The notes below the pieces were generated by a model. The model saw only the letters and a list, made by a program, of their open reading frames with translations. It did no database searches and was not told where the DNA came from. Positions 1-7,640 of a DNA stretch of 64,000 bases are shown in pieces (within the stretch, counting starts at the first letter, position 1; the number at the start of each line of letters is the position of its first letter). A program made the translations under genes and the position numbers. Source of the DNA: Aerophototrophica crusticola (lineage in GTDB: Bacteria > Pseudomonadota > Alphaproteobacteria > Azospirillales > Azospirillaceae); the NCBI GenBank assembly GCA_001939945.1, contig MOEB01000003.1, positions 62,001 through 126,000 on the forward strand, written 5' to 3'.

Positions 1-1650
1 GGCCAGGTGCTGGCGGCCAAGGGCGGGGGCAACGTCCGGACCCTGAACCTGAAGCTGGATGACGACGACGTGGTCCGCCAGTACTGGAAGGGCTTCGCGG
101 CGGAAGGGTCGGGGGAGCTGGTGCCGTCCTTCGGGGTGGAGCTGGCGGCCCGGGCGGGTGCCGCCCTGCCGCCGGGCGACTTCCTGGTGAACTTCAACAC
201 CGGGCCGGGGGACGTGCCTGTCTACAGCTTGGCCGACCTGCATGCCTGCGCCCTGGCGGGCAAGGGCGACTTTTTCCAACGGCACTTCGCCGGCAAGGTG
301 GTGCTGCTGGGGGAGGTGCTGGACCTGGAGGACCGGGTGCGCACCACCAAGCGCCTGGTGCAACGCCTGGACGGCACGGGCACGGAGGCGGGGCCGGAGC
401 GCTGTGCCCTGCCGGTGCCGCCCCAACGGGCGGAGCCGCTGCTGGCCCGCAGCACCATGGCCGGGGTGCTGGTGCACGCGGCCGCGGTGAACACGCTGGT
501 GCTGGGCCAGGGGTTGGTGCCCCTGTCCTGGCCGGTGGCCGGGCTGGGCATGGCGGTGCTGCTGTTCGCCGTGTCGGTGGGCCTGCTGCTGCTGAACCCG
601 GCGGCGGGCGGGCTGCTGGTGCTGGGCCTGCTGGGCGGGTCGGCCCTGGCGGGGGCGCAGGCCCTGGCTGCCGGGACGGTGTTGCCGCTGCCCGGCTTCG
701 CCCTGGCGCTGGCGGCCACCTACCTGCTGGCCGCGGGCTTCCGCGTGTTCGTGGAGGGGCGGGAGCGGCGGCGCATCAAGCACGCCTTCCGCCATTACCT
801 GTCCCCGGCGCTGGTGGACAAGCTGGCCAGCGATCCCGGCGCCCTGAAGCTGGGCGGGGAGCGGCGCTGGTTGTCGGTCATGTTCAGCGACATCGTCGGC
901 TTCACCACGGTCAGCGAGTCCCTGCGGGAAAAGCCGGAACTGCTGGTTGAGCTGATCAACCGCTACCTGACCCTGATGTCGGAGACGGTGTCCCGCCACG
1001 GCGGCTATGTGGACAAGTTCATCGGCGACGCGGTGATGGCCGTCTGGGGCGCCCCGGTGGATGAGGGCTGCCCGGAACGCCGGGCGGTGGAGACGGCGCT
1101 GGACTGCCTGGCCGCCCTGGACCGCTTCAACACGGAGGTGGTGGTGGGCCAGTACGGGCTGCCGCCCCTGGGGACGCGCTTCGGCATTGCCACGGGCTAT
1201 GCCATCGCCGGCAACATCGGCAGCGCCAGCCGCCTGAACTACACGGTCACCGGCGACATGGTGAACCTGGCGGCGCGGCTGGAAGGCGCCAACAAGGAAT
1301 ATGGCAGCATCATCATGGTCAACGAAACCACGGCCAAGGCCTTGGGCGACGGCTTCGTGCTGCGCCGGCTGGACCGGTTGGTCGTGAAAGGCAAGACCGA
1401 GCCGGTGCTGGTGCATGAGGTGGTGGGCCGCCTGCATGAGCTGCCCGCCGGCCGCGTGGCGGAGGTGGCCCTGTTCGAGGCCGCCATGACCCTGCATGAC
1501 GGCCGCAAGTTCGCCGAGGCGGCGGGGGCCTTCGCCGCGCTCAGCCCGCACGACCCCTGCGCCGCCCTCTATGCCCGCCGTTGCGTGGCCTATGCGGAGG
1601 CGCCGCCGCCCGCGGACTGGGACGGCACCTTCACCATGACGACGAAATGA
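1..1650 (+). CDS. CHASE2-domain adenylate/guanylate cyclase, 5'-truncated
   Basis: Class III nucleotide cyclase that makes a cyclic nucleotide, most likely cAMP, under control of an extracytoplasmic sensor. The frame is open from the first base of the window, so the true start lies upstream. The first ~150 visible residues match the C-terminal half of a CHASE2 sensor (AGKVVLLGEV region). Three hydrophobic segments follow at about residues 170-245, then the catalytic domain, with the metal-binding FSDIVGFT motif near residue 297, FIGDAVMAVWG, and the TGDMVNLAARLE segment that lines the purine site. The C-terminal ~60 residues form a short helical tail. The M48 peptidase gene begins 38 bases downstream and may be co-transcribed. 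The family assignment is firm; the signal sensed is unknown. Confidence 0.9.
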   Translation, partial: GQVLAAKGGGNVRTLNLKLDDDDVVRQYWKGFAAEGSGELVPSFGVELAARAGAALPPGDFLVNFNTGPGDVPVYSLADLHACALAGKGDFFQRHFAGKVVLLGEVLDLEDRVRTTKRLVQRLDGTGTEAGPERCALPVPPQRAEPLLARSTMAGVLVHAAAVNTLVLGQGLVPLSWPVAGLGMAVLLFAVSVGLLLLNPAAGGLLVLGLLGGSALAGAQALAAGTVLPLPGFALALAATYLLAAGFRVFVEGRERRRIKHAFRHYLSPALVDKLASDPGALKLGGERRWLSVMFSDIVGFTTVSESLREKPELLVELINRYLTLMSETVSRHGGYVDKFIGDAVMAVWGAPVDEGCPERRAVETALDCLAALDRFNTEVVVGQYGLPPLGTRFGIATGYAIAGNIGSASRLNYTVTGDMVNLAARLEGANKEYGSIIMVNETTAKALGDGFVLRRLDRLVVKGKTEPVLVHEVVGRLHELPAGRVAEVALFEAAMTLHDGRKFAEAAGAFAALSPHDPCAALYARRCVAYAEAPPPADWDGTFTMTTK

Positions 1651-1688
1651 TCACTGCCGAACCATCGCGGCTTCCGGAGGACAGACCC

Positions 1689-2636
1689 ATGCGCGACCAC
1701 CCGTCGGACGCTACGCAGCCCAGCCGCCGCGCCCTGCTGGCCGGGGCCGCCGCCCTGCTCACCGTGGCGAACCCCGCGGCGGCCCAGCTGGGGGACATCC
1801 TGCGCCAGGGTGGCCTGGGGGACGTGGCCAACAGCCTGGACGGGCTGATGAAGGGCATGGATTTCAAGGAGGCGGACGAGCTGGCCATGGGCACCGCCTA
1901 TTATGAGCGGTTCATCGCCCAGTCCGGCGGGCGCTACAACAGCCGCCGCGCCCAGGAGGCCCTGCGCCGCTTCGCCGACCCCATCATCCGCACCAGCCTG
2001 CGCCCCCACCTGCCGTGGGAGGTGGTGCTGGTGGACAATGAGACGGTGAACGCCTGGGCCCTGCCCGGCGGCAAGCTGGCGGTCCACAAGGGCGTGCTGC
2101 GCTATGCCGCCACGCCGGAGGAGCTGGCGGCCGTGCTGGCGCATGAGCTGGCCCATGCGGAGTTCAGCCACGCCGTGGCCCAGATGAAGTCGAAGCAGTT
2201 CACGTCCAACCTCGGCGGCCTCGGCAAGCAGGCCCTGGTGGACCGGGTCAGCCGCGGCAGCCTGGGCAGCCTGGGTGGCACCCTGACGACGGAGCTGCTG
2301 GGCGTGCTGGAGGCGCCGATCTATGAGATGGTCACCTCAGGCTATGGCCGTGACCTGGAGTATGACGCGGACGGCCACATCATCAGCGTGTTCCAGCGGG
2401 TGGGCCTTGACCTGGGCAAGGCCGCCAACTTCCACAAGACCATGATGCAGGTCCTGCCCAAGCAGACGGAGGAGACCACCAGCCTCTACTCCACCCACCC
2501 CGGCACGGAGAAGCGGGTGGAGCGGATCGAGAAGGCGGTGCGCAAGGCGAAGGCCAACAACCTCGCCCCCGGCGCGCCCGGCGGCTGGGCGGAGCTGAAG
2601 GAAAGCTTCCCGACGCGCAGGTTCAGGCGGGCATAA
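1689..2636 (+). CDS. Exported M48-family zinc metallopeptidase
   Basis: Zinc-dependent peptidase expected in the periplasm. The chosen ATG is preceded by GGAGG at a good distance; an upstream in-frame start overlapping the cyclase gene is less likely. The N-terminus has a twin-arginine motif (PSRRALLAG) followed by a hydrophobic stretch and an Ala-rich cleavage region near residue 32, as in a Tat signal. The zinc site HELAH is at residues 152-156, and DLEYDADGH further on supplies the third ligand typical of M48 proteins. At 315 residues it is a stand-alone peptidase without TPR repeats. Such proteins often act in outer-membrane quality control (BepA/LoiP-like), but which substrate applies here cannot be read from the sequence. 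Confidence 0.88.
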   Translation: MRDHPSDATQPSRRALLAGAAALLTVANPAAAQLGDILRQGGLGDVANSLDGLMKGMDFKEADELAMGTAYYERFIAQSGGRYNSRRAQEALRRFADPIIRTSLRPHLPWEVVLVDNETVNAWALPGGKLAVHKGVLRYAATPEELAAVLAHELAHAEFSHAVAQMKSKQFTSNLGGLGKQALVDRVSRGSLGSLGGTLTTELLGVLEAPIYEMVTSGYGRDLEYDADGHIISVFQRVGLDLGKAANFHKTMMQVLPKQTEETTSLYSTHPGTEKRVERIEKAVRKAKANNLAPGAPGGWAELKESFPTRRFRRA

Positions 2637-2780
2637 TTCCCTCTCCCTGGGGAGAAGGTGGCGCGCAGCGCCGGATGAGGGAGGTAGGCGTAAAGACCGA
2701 CTTGGAACCCAGGCGTTTCGAGGAACCCGTCCCCCTCACCCGGCCGCTGACGCGGCCACCCTCTCCCCAGGGAGAGGGGA
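2637..2780. repeat. Palindromic repeat family B, copy 1 (paired REP-like arms)
   Basis: Starts immediately after the stop codon of the M48 gene. Two ~48 bp arms face each other around a ~45 bp spacer. The outer hairpin motif CTCTCCCTGGGGAG in the left arm matches the right arm on the opposite strand. Each arm holds an inner stem: GGCGC/GCGCC on the left and GGCCGC/GCGGCC on the right, so the stem sequence changes but pairing is kept. The arms end with TGAGGGAGG and its complement-like CCCCCTCACC. A second, more worn pair is at 30794-30927. Confidence 0.75.
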
Positions 2781-2855
2781 CAGGATGCCCCTTGCCCTCC
2801 CGGCCCGCTGGACCCCAGATACCCGCATGCCCCTGTCGGGTATCGGAGGAACGCC

Positions 2856-3302
2856 ATGCACCCCACCCGTCGCCATGTCCTCGTCGGCCTGGCCGCAATC
2901 TCCGTCGCCGGCCCCGCCGCGCGGGCCGCGGCGCTGCCGCCCATGAAGGTCTGGAAGGACCCCAACTGCGGCTGCTGCGGCGCCTGGGTGGACCATGTCC
3001 GCGCCGCCGGCTTCACGGTGGAGGTGGAGGAGGTGCGGGCCATGAACCAGGTGAAGGCCCGGCTGGGCGTGCCGGCCGACCTCGCCTCCTGCCACACGGC
3101 CCAGGTGGGCGGCTACGTGCTGGAAGGCCATGTCCCCGCGGAGGACGTGAAGCGCCTGCTGGCGGAGAAGCCCGCCGGCCGCGGCCTTGCTGTGCCCGGC
3201 ATGCCCCAGGGCTCCCCGGGGATGGAGACGGGGGTGAAGGACCCGTATGAGGTGGTGCTGTTCCGGGCCGACGGGACACGGGCGGTGTTCGCGCAACGCT
3301 GA
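2856..3302 (+). CDS. DUF411 metal-binding exported protein
   Basis: Small (148 aa) periplasmic protein of the DUF411 family, often found in copper-handling contexts. The start ATG follows GGAGG. The N-terminus is signal-like (two arginines at residues 5-6, hydrophobic core, AARA end near residue 24). The family hallmark is DPNCGCCGAWVDH at about residues 35-47, whose cysteines are probable metal ligands; a further Cys-His pair (ASCHTAQVGGYVLEGHVP) follows. The C-terminal GMPQGSPGME is also conserved in the family. No copper pump or oxidase lies next to it in this window, so the copper role is inferred from the family alone. Confidence 0.85.
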   Translation: MHPTRRHVLVGLAAISVAGPAARAAALPPMKVWKDPNCGCCGAWVDHVRAAGFTVEVEEVRAMNQVKARLGVPADLASCHTAQVGGYVLEGHVPAEDVKRLLAEKPAGRGLAVPGMPQGSPGMETGVKDPYEVVLFRADGTRAVFAQR

Positions 3303-3435
3303 CCGGCCGTGACAAGGATGGGACATCCCCCCTGACACCAGTTTGCCGTGATCCCGTCCAAGTGAAGCCCGCATGGGCTTGCATCTTGGCAAGTGTCGGG
3401 CCTGGGGGCCCGGTCCTTTCCAAGGGATCACGACC

Positions 3436-3825
3436 ATGCGTACCAAGGCGATCACCCTGTTGCTGGCCGGCGTGTTGTCGGCGGCGGCCTTCTCGGTCCC
3501 GGCGGCGGCCCATGACGGCCGGCGGGGCGACCCGCAGGTGCGGCGGGAGTGGCGCGACCTGCAGCAGGAGAAGAGGGACTTGGCCGAGGCCTATTACTGG
3601 CGCGACAAGGCCCTGGCCCGGGGCGACTACCGCTCAGCCAACCGGGCTGAGCGCCGGATCCGGGAGGAATGGCGCGACGTGCGTGAGGCGCGGCGCGACC
3701 TGCGGGAAGCCCGGCGCGACGCCTATGGTCATGGCGGTCATGGGTACGGCTACGGCCACCGCCCCCCGCCGCCGCCGACCTGGGGTTACGGGCACGGCAA
3801 CGGCTATGGCTGGCGAGGCAACTGA
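3436..3825 (+). CDS. Small secreted Arg/Glu-rich protein with Gly-His-Tyr tail
   Basis: 129-residue hypothetical exported protein. The chosen ATG is preceded by AAGGGA and begins a clear Sec signal peptide (MRTKAITLLLAGVLSAAAF, cleavage near AAAH at residues 23-26). The mature part has a highly charged helical middle (about residues 30-95) with recurring REWRD/REARRD units, probably a long amphipathic helix. The tail, from about residue 97, is rich in Gly, His, Tyr and Pro and could bind metal. I do not recognise a named family, and a role in envelope stress or metal binding would be speculation. A short hairpin (AAGCCC/GGGCTT) lies about 65 bases upstream. Confidence 0.7.
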   Translation: MRTKAITLLLAGVLSAAAFSVPAAAHDGRRGDPQVRREWRDLQQEKRDLAEAYYWRDKALARGDYRSANRAERRIREEWRDVREARRDLREARRDAYGHGGHGYGYGHRPPPPPTWGYGHGNGYGWRGN

Positions 3826-3832
3826 CGCTGTT

Positions 3833-3968
3833 GATAGGTGATCGTCCCCGATCACCTATCCCCTCAAACGCCGGGCGGGCGCATCCGCGCCCTTGGCTCA
3901 CGCGGGCATGGGCCCGCGGGCCGGCGGTCGCCGACCTCCAGCGGCATGAGCCGATGCCTCATGCCGCT
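3833..3968. repeat. Family C five-hairpin element, copy 1
   Basis: Five consecutive stem-loops. Stem 1: GATAGGTGATCG (3833-3844) with CGATCACCTATC (3849-3860). Stem 2: GGGCGC/GCGCCC around ATCC (3877-3892). Stem 3: CGCGGGC/GCCCGCG around ATGG (3901-3918). Stem 4: CGGC/GCCG around GGTC (3922-3933). Stem 5: AGCGGCATGAG (3940-3950) with CTCATGCCGCT (3958-3968). The linkers CCCTCAAACGCCGGGC and TTGGCTCA are shared with the copy at 25739-25886, while stems 1, 2 and 5 have different but still complementary sequences there. The rest of the 339-base gap (3826-4164) holds only a possible -10 box, TATAGT, at 4119-4124. Confidence 0.85.
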
Positions 3969-4164
3969 GTCTCGCCGCCCCGTCCACTGGCGGAGGGGCG
4001 GGGCGGCCCTGTCCTGAAGAGGTAAGTGCCGGGCCCTCCGGAAGGAAACCGTTGGCCCGGCGGCATAATTTGCGCCTATCGCCCCGATCCCCCCTGTTCC
4101 CCGGCGGCGAAACCAAAGTATAGTGCATCGCCAAAAGGGGGCTTTCCGCGTCGGGGGGTTGGGG

Positions 4165-6555
4165 ATGGCCGAGCATTATACGATTGCCATTGTCGGGTCC
4201 GGCCCGGCGGGGTTGAGCGCCGCCGCGCGCGCCGCCAAGCTTGGGATTTCCCACGTCCTGCTGGAACGCACGGACCATCTGTCCGACACCATCTACAATT
4301 ACCAGAAGCGCAAACCGGTTGAGGCCAACCCGGAAAACCTGGCCCTGCGCAGCGACGTGGAGTTCGACAAGGGCCTGCGGGAGGAGGTGCTGGCCGCCTT
4401 CGACCGGGGCATCGCCGGCCCCAAGGCGCATGTCCGCTACAACGCGGAAGTCACCGCCATCAGCGGCCAGGTGGGCGCCTTCACCCTGGCCCTGGCCGGC
4501 GGTGCCGCCATCACGGCCGAGCATGTGGTGCTGGCCATCGGCGTGCAGGGCAACGTGCGCAAGCTGGGCGTGCCGGGCAGCGAGGAATGGGACCGGGTCC
4601 AGTACCAGCTCTCCGACCCCGACGCCTACAAGGATGAGCGGATCGTGGTGGTCGGCGCCGGCAACGCCGGCATCGAGAACGCGCTGGCGCTGATGAACAC
4701 GAACGACGTCAGCATCGTCAACAACCAGACCGAGTTCGCCTACGCCAGCCCGCAGAACAAGCAGCTCATCACCAACGCCATCGAGACGGGCGCCATGCAG
4801 GCCTACATGGGCTGCACGGTCAAGGCCGTCCGGCCCGGCGTGCTGGTGCTGAACACGCCGGAGGGGGAGGCGGAGGTCCCCTGCGACCGCATCATCGCCC
4901 GCATCGGCGCCCTGCCGCCGCGCAAGTTCGTGGAATCCTGCGGCATCGCCTTCGCCAGCGACGCGCCCACGGCGTTCCCGGTGCTGACGGAAACCTATGA
5001 GTCCAGTGTCCCCGGCATCTATGTGATCGGCGCCCTGGCGGGCTACCCGCTGATCAAACAGTGCATGAACCAGGGCTACGACGTCGTCGAGTTCATCCGC
5101 GGCAACCGGATCGAGACGGTGGACGAGGAGCTGGTGGCCGCCAAGATGAAGGCCGCCGGCGCCCGCATGGCGGTGCCCGACCTGATCAATCTGATCCAGG
5201 CCAACCTGCCCATCTTCGCCAAGCTGACCAAGCTGCAGGTGCGCGACTTCCTGGTGGGCAGCAACATCCACATGAAGCAGAAGGGGGAGGTGGCGTTCGA
5301 GCGGAACGAGTACACCAACAGCTTCTGGGCCATCGTGGACGGGGCCGTGGGGATCGAGGTGAACCCCGCAAACCCGAACGAGGTCGTGACCCTGAAGACC
5401 GGTGAGTTTTTCGGCGAGATGGGCCTGATTTCCGGCCGCCGCCGCACCGCCACCGTGCGGGCCAGGCAGCCCTCGCTGCTGCTGGAGGTGCCGCGCAGCA
5501 TCATGATCCGGCTGCGCAACACCGTGCCGGAGGTGCGCCGCGCCATCGACGAGGTGGCCATCGTCCGCCAGATCCAGACCTACCTGGCCCCCAAGGTGAG
5601 CCGCGACATGCTGGCCGACGTGGTGGCCACGGCGGAGGTCGCCAACTTCAAGAAGGGCGACATCCTGATCGAGCAGGGGAAGGAGGACGACTGCGTCTAC
5701 CTGATCCGCAGCGGCTCGGTCGTCGTCTCCCGCAGCGACGGGGCGAAGGAGACGGTGCTGTCCTACGTGCCGGCCGGCAACTATGTGGGCGAGATGGCGA
5801 TGCTGAAGCGCCAGCCCCGCTCCGCCACGGTGAAGGCCGCGGTGGCCCTGGAAGCCATCCGCATGAAAAGCGACGCGCTCCGCGCGCTGATGGAGCACAA
5901 CCCGGAAATCCGCACGCAGCTGGAGGCCACGCTGCGCGCCCGCACCGTCGCCAACGTGACGCGTGAGGAAAAGGGTGCCGTGGGCGGCATGACCGACTTC
6001 CTGATGAAGCAGGGGTTGGGTGAGGCCACGGACGTGCTGCTGATCGACGAGTCGCTCTGCGTCCGCTGCGACAATTGCGAGAAGGCCTGCGCCGAGACGC
6101 ACCACGGCGTCTCCCGCCTGAACCGGGAGGCGGGCCCCACCTTCGCCAACGTGCACGTGCCCACCTCCTGCCGCCATTGCGAGCACCCGCACTGCATGAA
6201 GGACTGCCCGGCGGACGCCATCCTGCGCGCGCCCACGGGTGAGGTGTTCATCACCGACAGCTGCATCGGCTGCGGCAACTGCGAGCGGAACTGCCCCTAC
6301 TCGGTCATCCAGATGGCGGCCACCCCGCCGCACAAGCCCAGCCTGTGGCAATGGCTGCTGTTCGGCCTGGGCAGCGGCCCGGGCGAGGACAAGAGCCCCG
6401 AGGCGCTGAAGAAGCGCACCGGCGGCAAGCACGCGGTGAAGTGCGACATGTGCAAGGGCATCGACGGCGGCCCGGCCTGCGTGCGCGCCTGCCCCACCGG
6501 CGCCGCCATCCGCGTCTCGCCCAAGGAATTCCTGGAGGTCATGGGGCAGGAGTGA
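4165..6555 (+). CDS. FAD/NAD(P) oxidoreductase fused to two cyclic-nucleotide-binding domains and a polyferredoxin
   Basis: 796-residue multidomain redox protein, cytoplasmic by sequence (no signal or membrane segment). Residues 1-320 are a thioredoxin-reductase-like flavoprotein with the FAD motif IVGSGPAGLSAA at the N-terminus and the NAD(P) motif VVVGAGNAGIENA near residue 155. Two cNMP-binding domains follow (about 360-445 and 490-570), each with the phosphate-binding-cassette segment GEMGLISGRRRTATV or GEMAMLKRQPRSATV. The last ~170 residues carry ferredoxin cysteines: CVRCDNCEKAC, CRHCEHPHCMKDCP, CIGCGNCERNCP and CDMCKGIDGGPACVRACP, enough for about four 4Fe-4S clusters. It probably moves electrons from NAD(P)H to a partner under second-messenger control. 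The start ATG follows a G-rich SD region. Confidence 0.85.
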   Translation: MAEHYTIAIVGSGPAGLSAAARAAKLGISHVLLERTDHLSDTIYNYQKRKPVEANPENLALRSDVEFDKGLREEVLAAFDRGIAGPKAHVRYNAEVTAISGQVGAFTLALAGGAAITAEHVVLAIGVQGNVRKLGVPGSEEWDRVQYQLSDPDAYKDERIVVVGAGNAGIENALALMNTNDVSIVNNQTEFAYASPQNKQLITNAIETGAMQAYMGCTVKAVRPGVLVLNTPEGEAEVPCDRIIARIGALPPRKFVESCGIAFASDAPTAFPVLTETYESSVPGIYVIGALAGYPLIKQCMNQGYDVVEFIRGNRIETVDEELVAAKMKAAGARMAVPDLINLIQANLPIFAKLTKLQVRDFLVGSNIHMKQKGEVAFERNEYTNSFWAIVDGAVGIEVNPANPNEVVTLKTGEFFGEMGLISGRRRTATVRARQPSLLLEVPRSIMIRLRNTVPEVRRAIDEVAIVRQIQTYLAPKVSRDMLADVVATAEVANFKKGDILIEQGKEDDCVYLIRSGSVVVSRSDGAKETVLSYVPAGNYVGEMAMLKRQPRSATVKAAVALEAIRMKSDALRALMEHNPEIRTQLEATLRARTVANVTREEKGAVGGMTDFLMKQGLGEATDVLLIDESLCVRCDNCEKACAETHHGVSRLNREAGPTFANVHVPTSCRHCEHPHCMKDCPADAILRAPTGEVFITDSCIGCGNCERNCPYSVIQMAATPPHKPSLWQWLLFGLGSGPGEDKSPEALKKRTGGKHAVKCDMCKGIDGGPACVRACPTGAAIRVSPKEFLEVMGQE

Positions 6556-6652
6556 GCTTCATTCCGGGGTGGTGCCGGGTTTCACGGATTGGTAATACTT
6601 GCGGGCTTACCCGTCTGGGTGTGTCCCCCCACGAGTATCCCCGACCGATCCG

Positions 6653-7603
6653 ATGAATGCCGCCCTGGCCAAGGCGAAGGCCTCGCTGTTCCCGTTCCGC
6701 GTCGCCCGGGCCGCCCCGGCGCGCGCGCCCTCGCCCCGGGGTGAGCGGCTGCCCCTGCGGGAGACGCCCTGGCGGGCCCGGCTGGCCGTGCCGATCCTGG
6801 GCGGGGCCCATGTCTGGTCGGACCTGTTCGTGGTGGCGGAATGGCGGGTGCAGCAGCATGCCCTGACGGGGGAATACCGGCTGCTGGACCCGGCGCACCG
6901 GACCCGCGCCAGCGGCGGCTGGGACGAATGCCGGGCCCTGGTGCCGCAAGGCTTGGCGGTCCCGGAACAGGTGACCATCCTGCTGCACGGGCTGGGCTGC
7001 GGCCATGACCTGATGGAGCCCATGGAGGCCGCGCTGCGCGCCGGGGGCCTGTATCCGGTCAACCTTGGCTATGCCAGCCTGTTCCGCTCCCTGGAGCAGA
7101 ACGCCGACGCCCTGGGCGGGGTGCTGGAGGCGCTGGCCGACCATGGCGCCAGGTCCGTCTTCTTCGTCGCCTACAGCCTGGGCGGGCTGGTGCTGCGCCG
7201 CGCCCTGGGCCCCGGTGCCCGGTGGCGGTCGCGGCTGGCGTGTGGGCGGGCGGTGCTGCTGGGAACGCCCAACCAGGGTTGCCGCCTGGCCAGCCTGCTG
7301 GCGCTGCCCCAGGCCCTGCGCACCGTCGGCCCGGCGGGGCGGGCCATCCTGCCGCGGCAGGCGCGCGCCTTGCCGGTGCCGGACTTCCCCTTCGCCCTCA
7401 TCATGGCCGGGCAGGGCAACCGCCGCGGCCTGAACCCCTGGCTGGCGGGGGACAATGACGGCGTCGTCCGCGTGGCGGAAACGCGGCTGGACGGGGCGGA
7501 GGAAAGCCTGCTCGTCCCTGGCGACCATTGGGGCATCACCCGGCAGGCAACCGTGATCTCCGCCGTGGCACGCTACCTGGGCGGCGGGCGGCTCGCAGGT
7601 TGA
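6653..7603 (+). CDS. Alpha/beta-hydrolase, lipase/esterase-like
   Basis: 316-residue alpha/beta-hydrolase, likely cytoplasmic. The oxyanion-hole region is ILLHGLGCGHDLM (about residues 106-118), the nucleophile elbow is AYSLGG with Ser near residue 176, the acid is probably in GDNDGVV, and the catalytic His is in GDHWG near residue 288. The C-terminal arrangement (NPWLAGDNDGVV then a HWG motif) resembles lipases and PGAP1-like esterases. The start used is the ATG just after a 97-base gap from the fusion oxidoreductase gene; an upstream in-frame ATG gives an unconvincing extension. The substrate is not predictable. Confidence 0.75.
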   Translation: MNAALAKAKASLFPFRVARAAPARAPSPRGERLPLRETPWRARLAVPILGGAHVWSDLFVVAEWRVQQHALTGEYRLLDPAHRTRASGGWDECRALVPQGLAVPEQVTILLHGLGCGHDLMEPMEAALRAGGLYPVNLGYASLFRSLEQNADALGGVLEALADHGARSVFFVAYSLGGLVLRRALGPGARWRSRLACGRAVLLGTPNQGCRLASLLALPQALRTVGPAGRAILPRQARALPVPDFPFALIMAGQGNRRGLNPWLAGDNDGVVRVAETRLDGAEESLLVPGDHWGITRQATVISAVARYLGGGRLAG

Positions 7604-7640
7604 CCCGTCGCCCTTCCCCGGGAGCGGCAACCATTCACAT

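Noticed and set aside
2675-3250. Plus-strand open frame across the family B repeat and the DUF411 gene
   Set aside because: Wrong frame relative to DUF411, and its N-terminal half is repeat sequence.
3898-6432. 844-codon open frame on the minus strand
   Set aside because: Exact antisense of the flavin/cNMP/ferredoxin fusion gene; low-complexity Ala/His/Arg/Gly-rich translation typical of high-G+C shadow frames.
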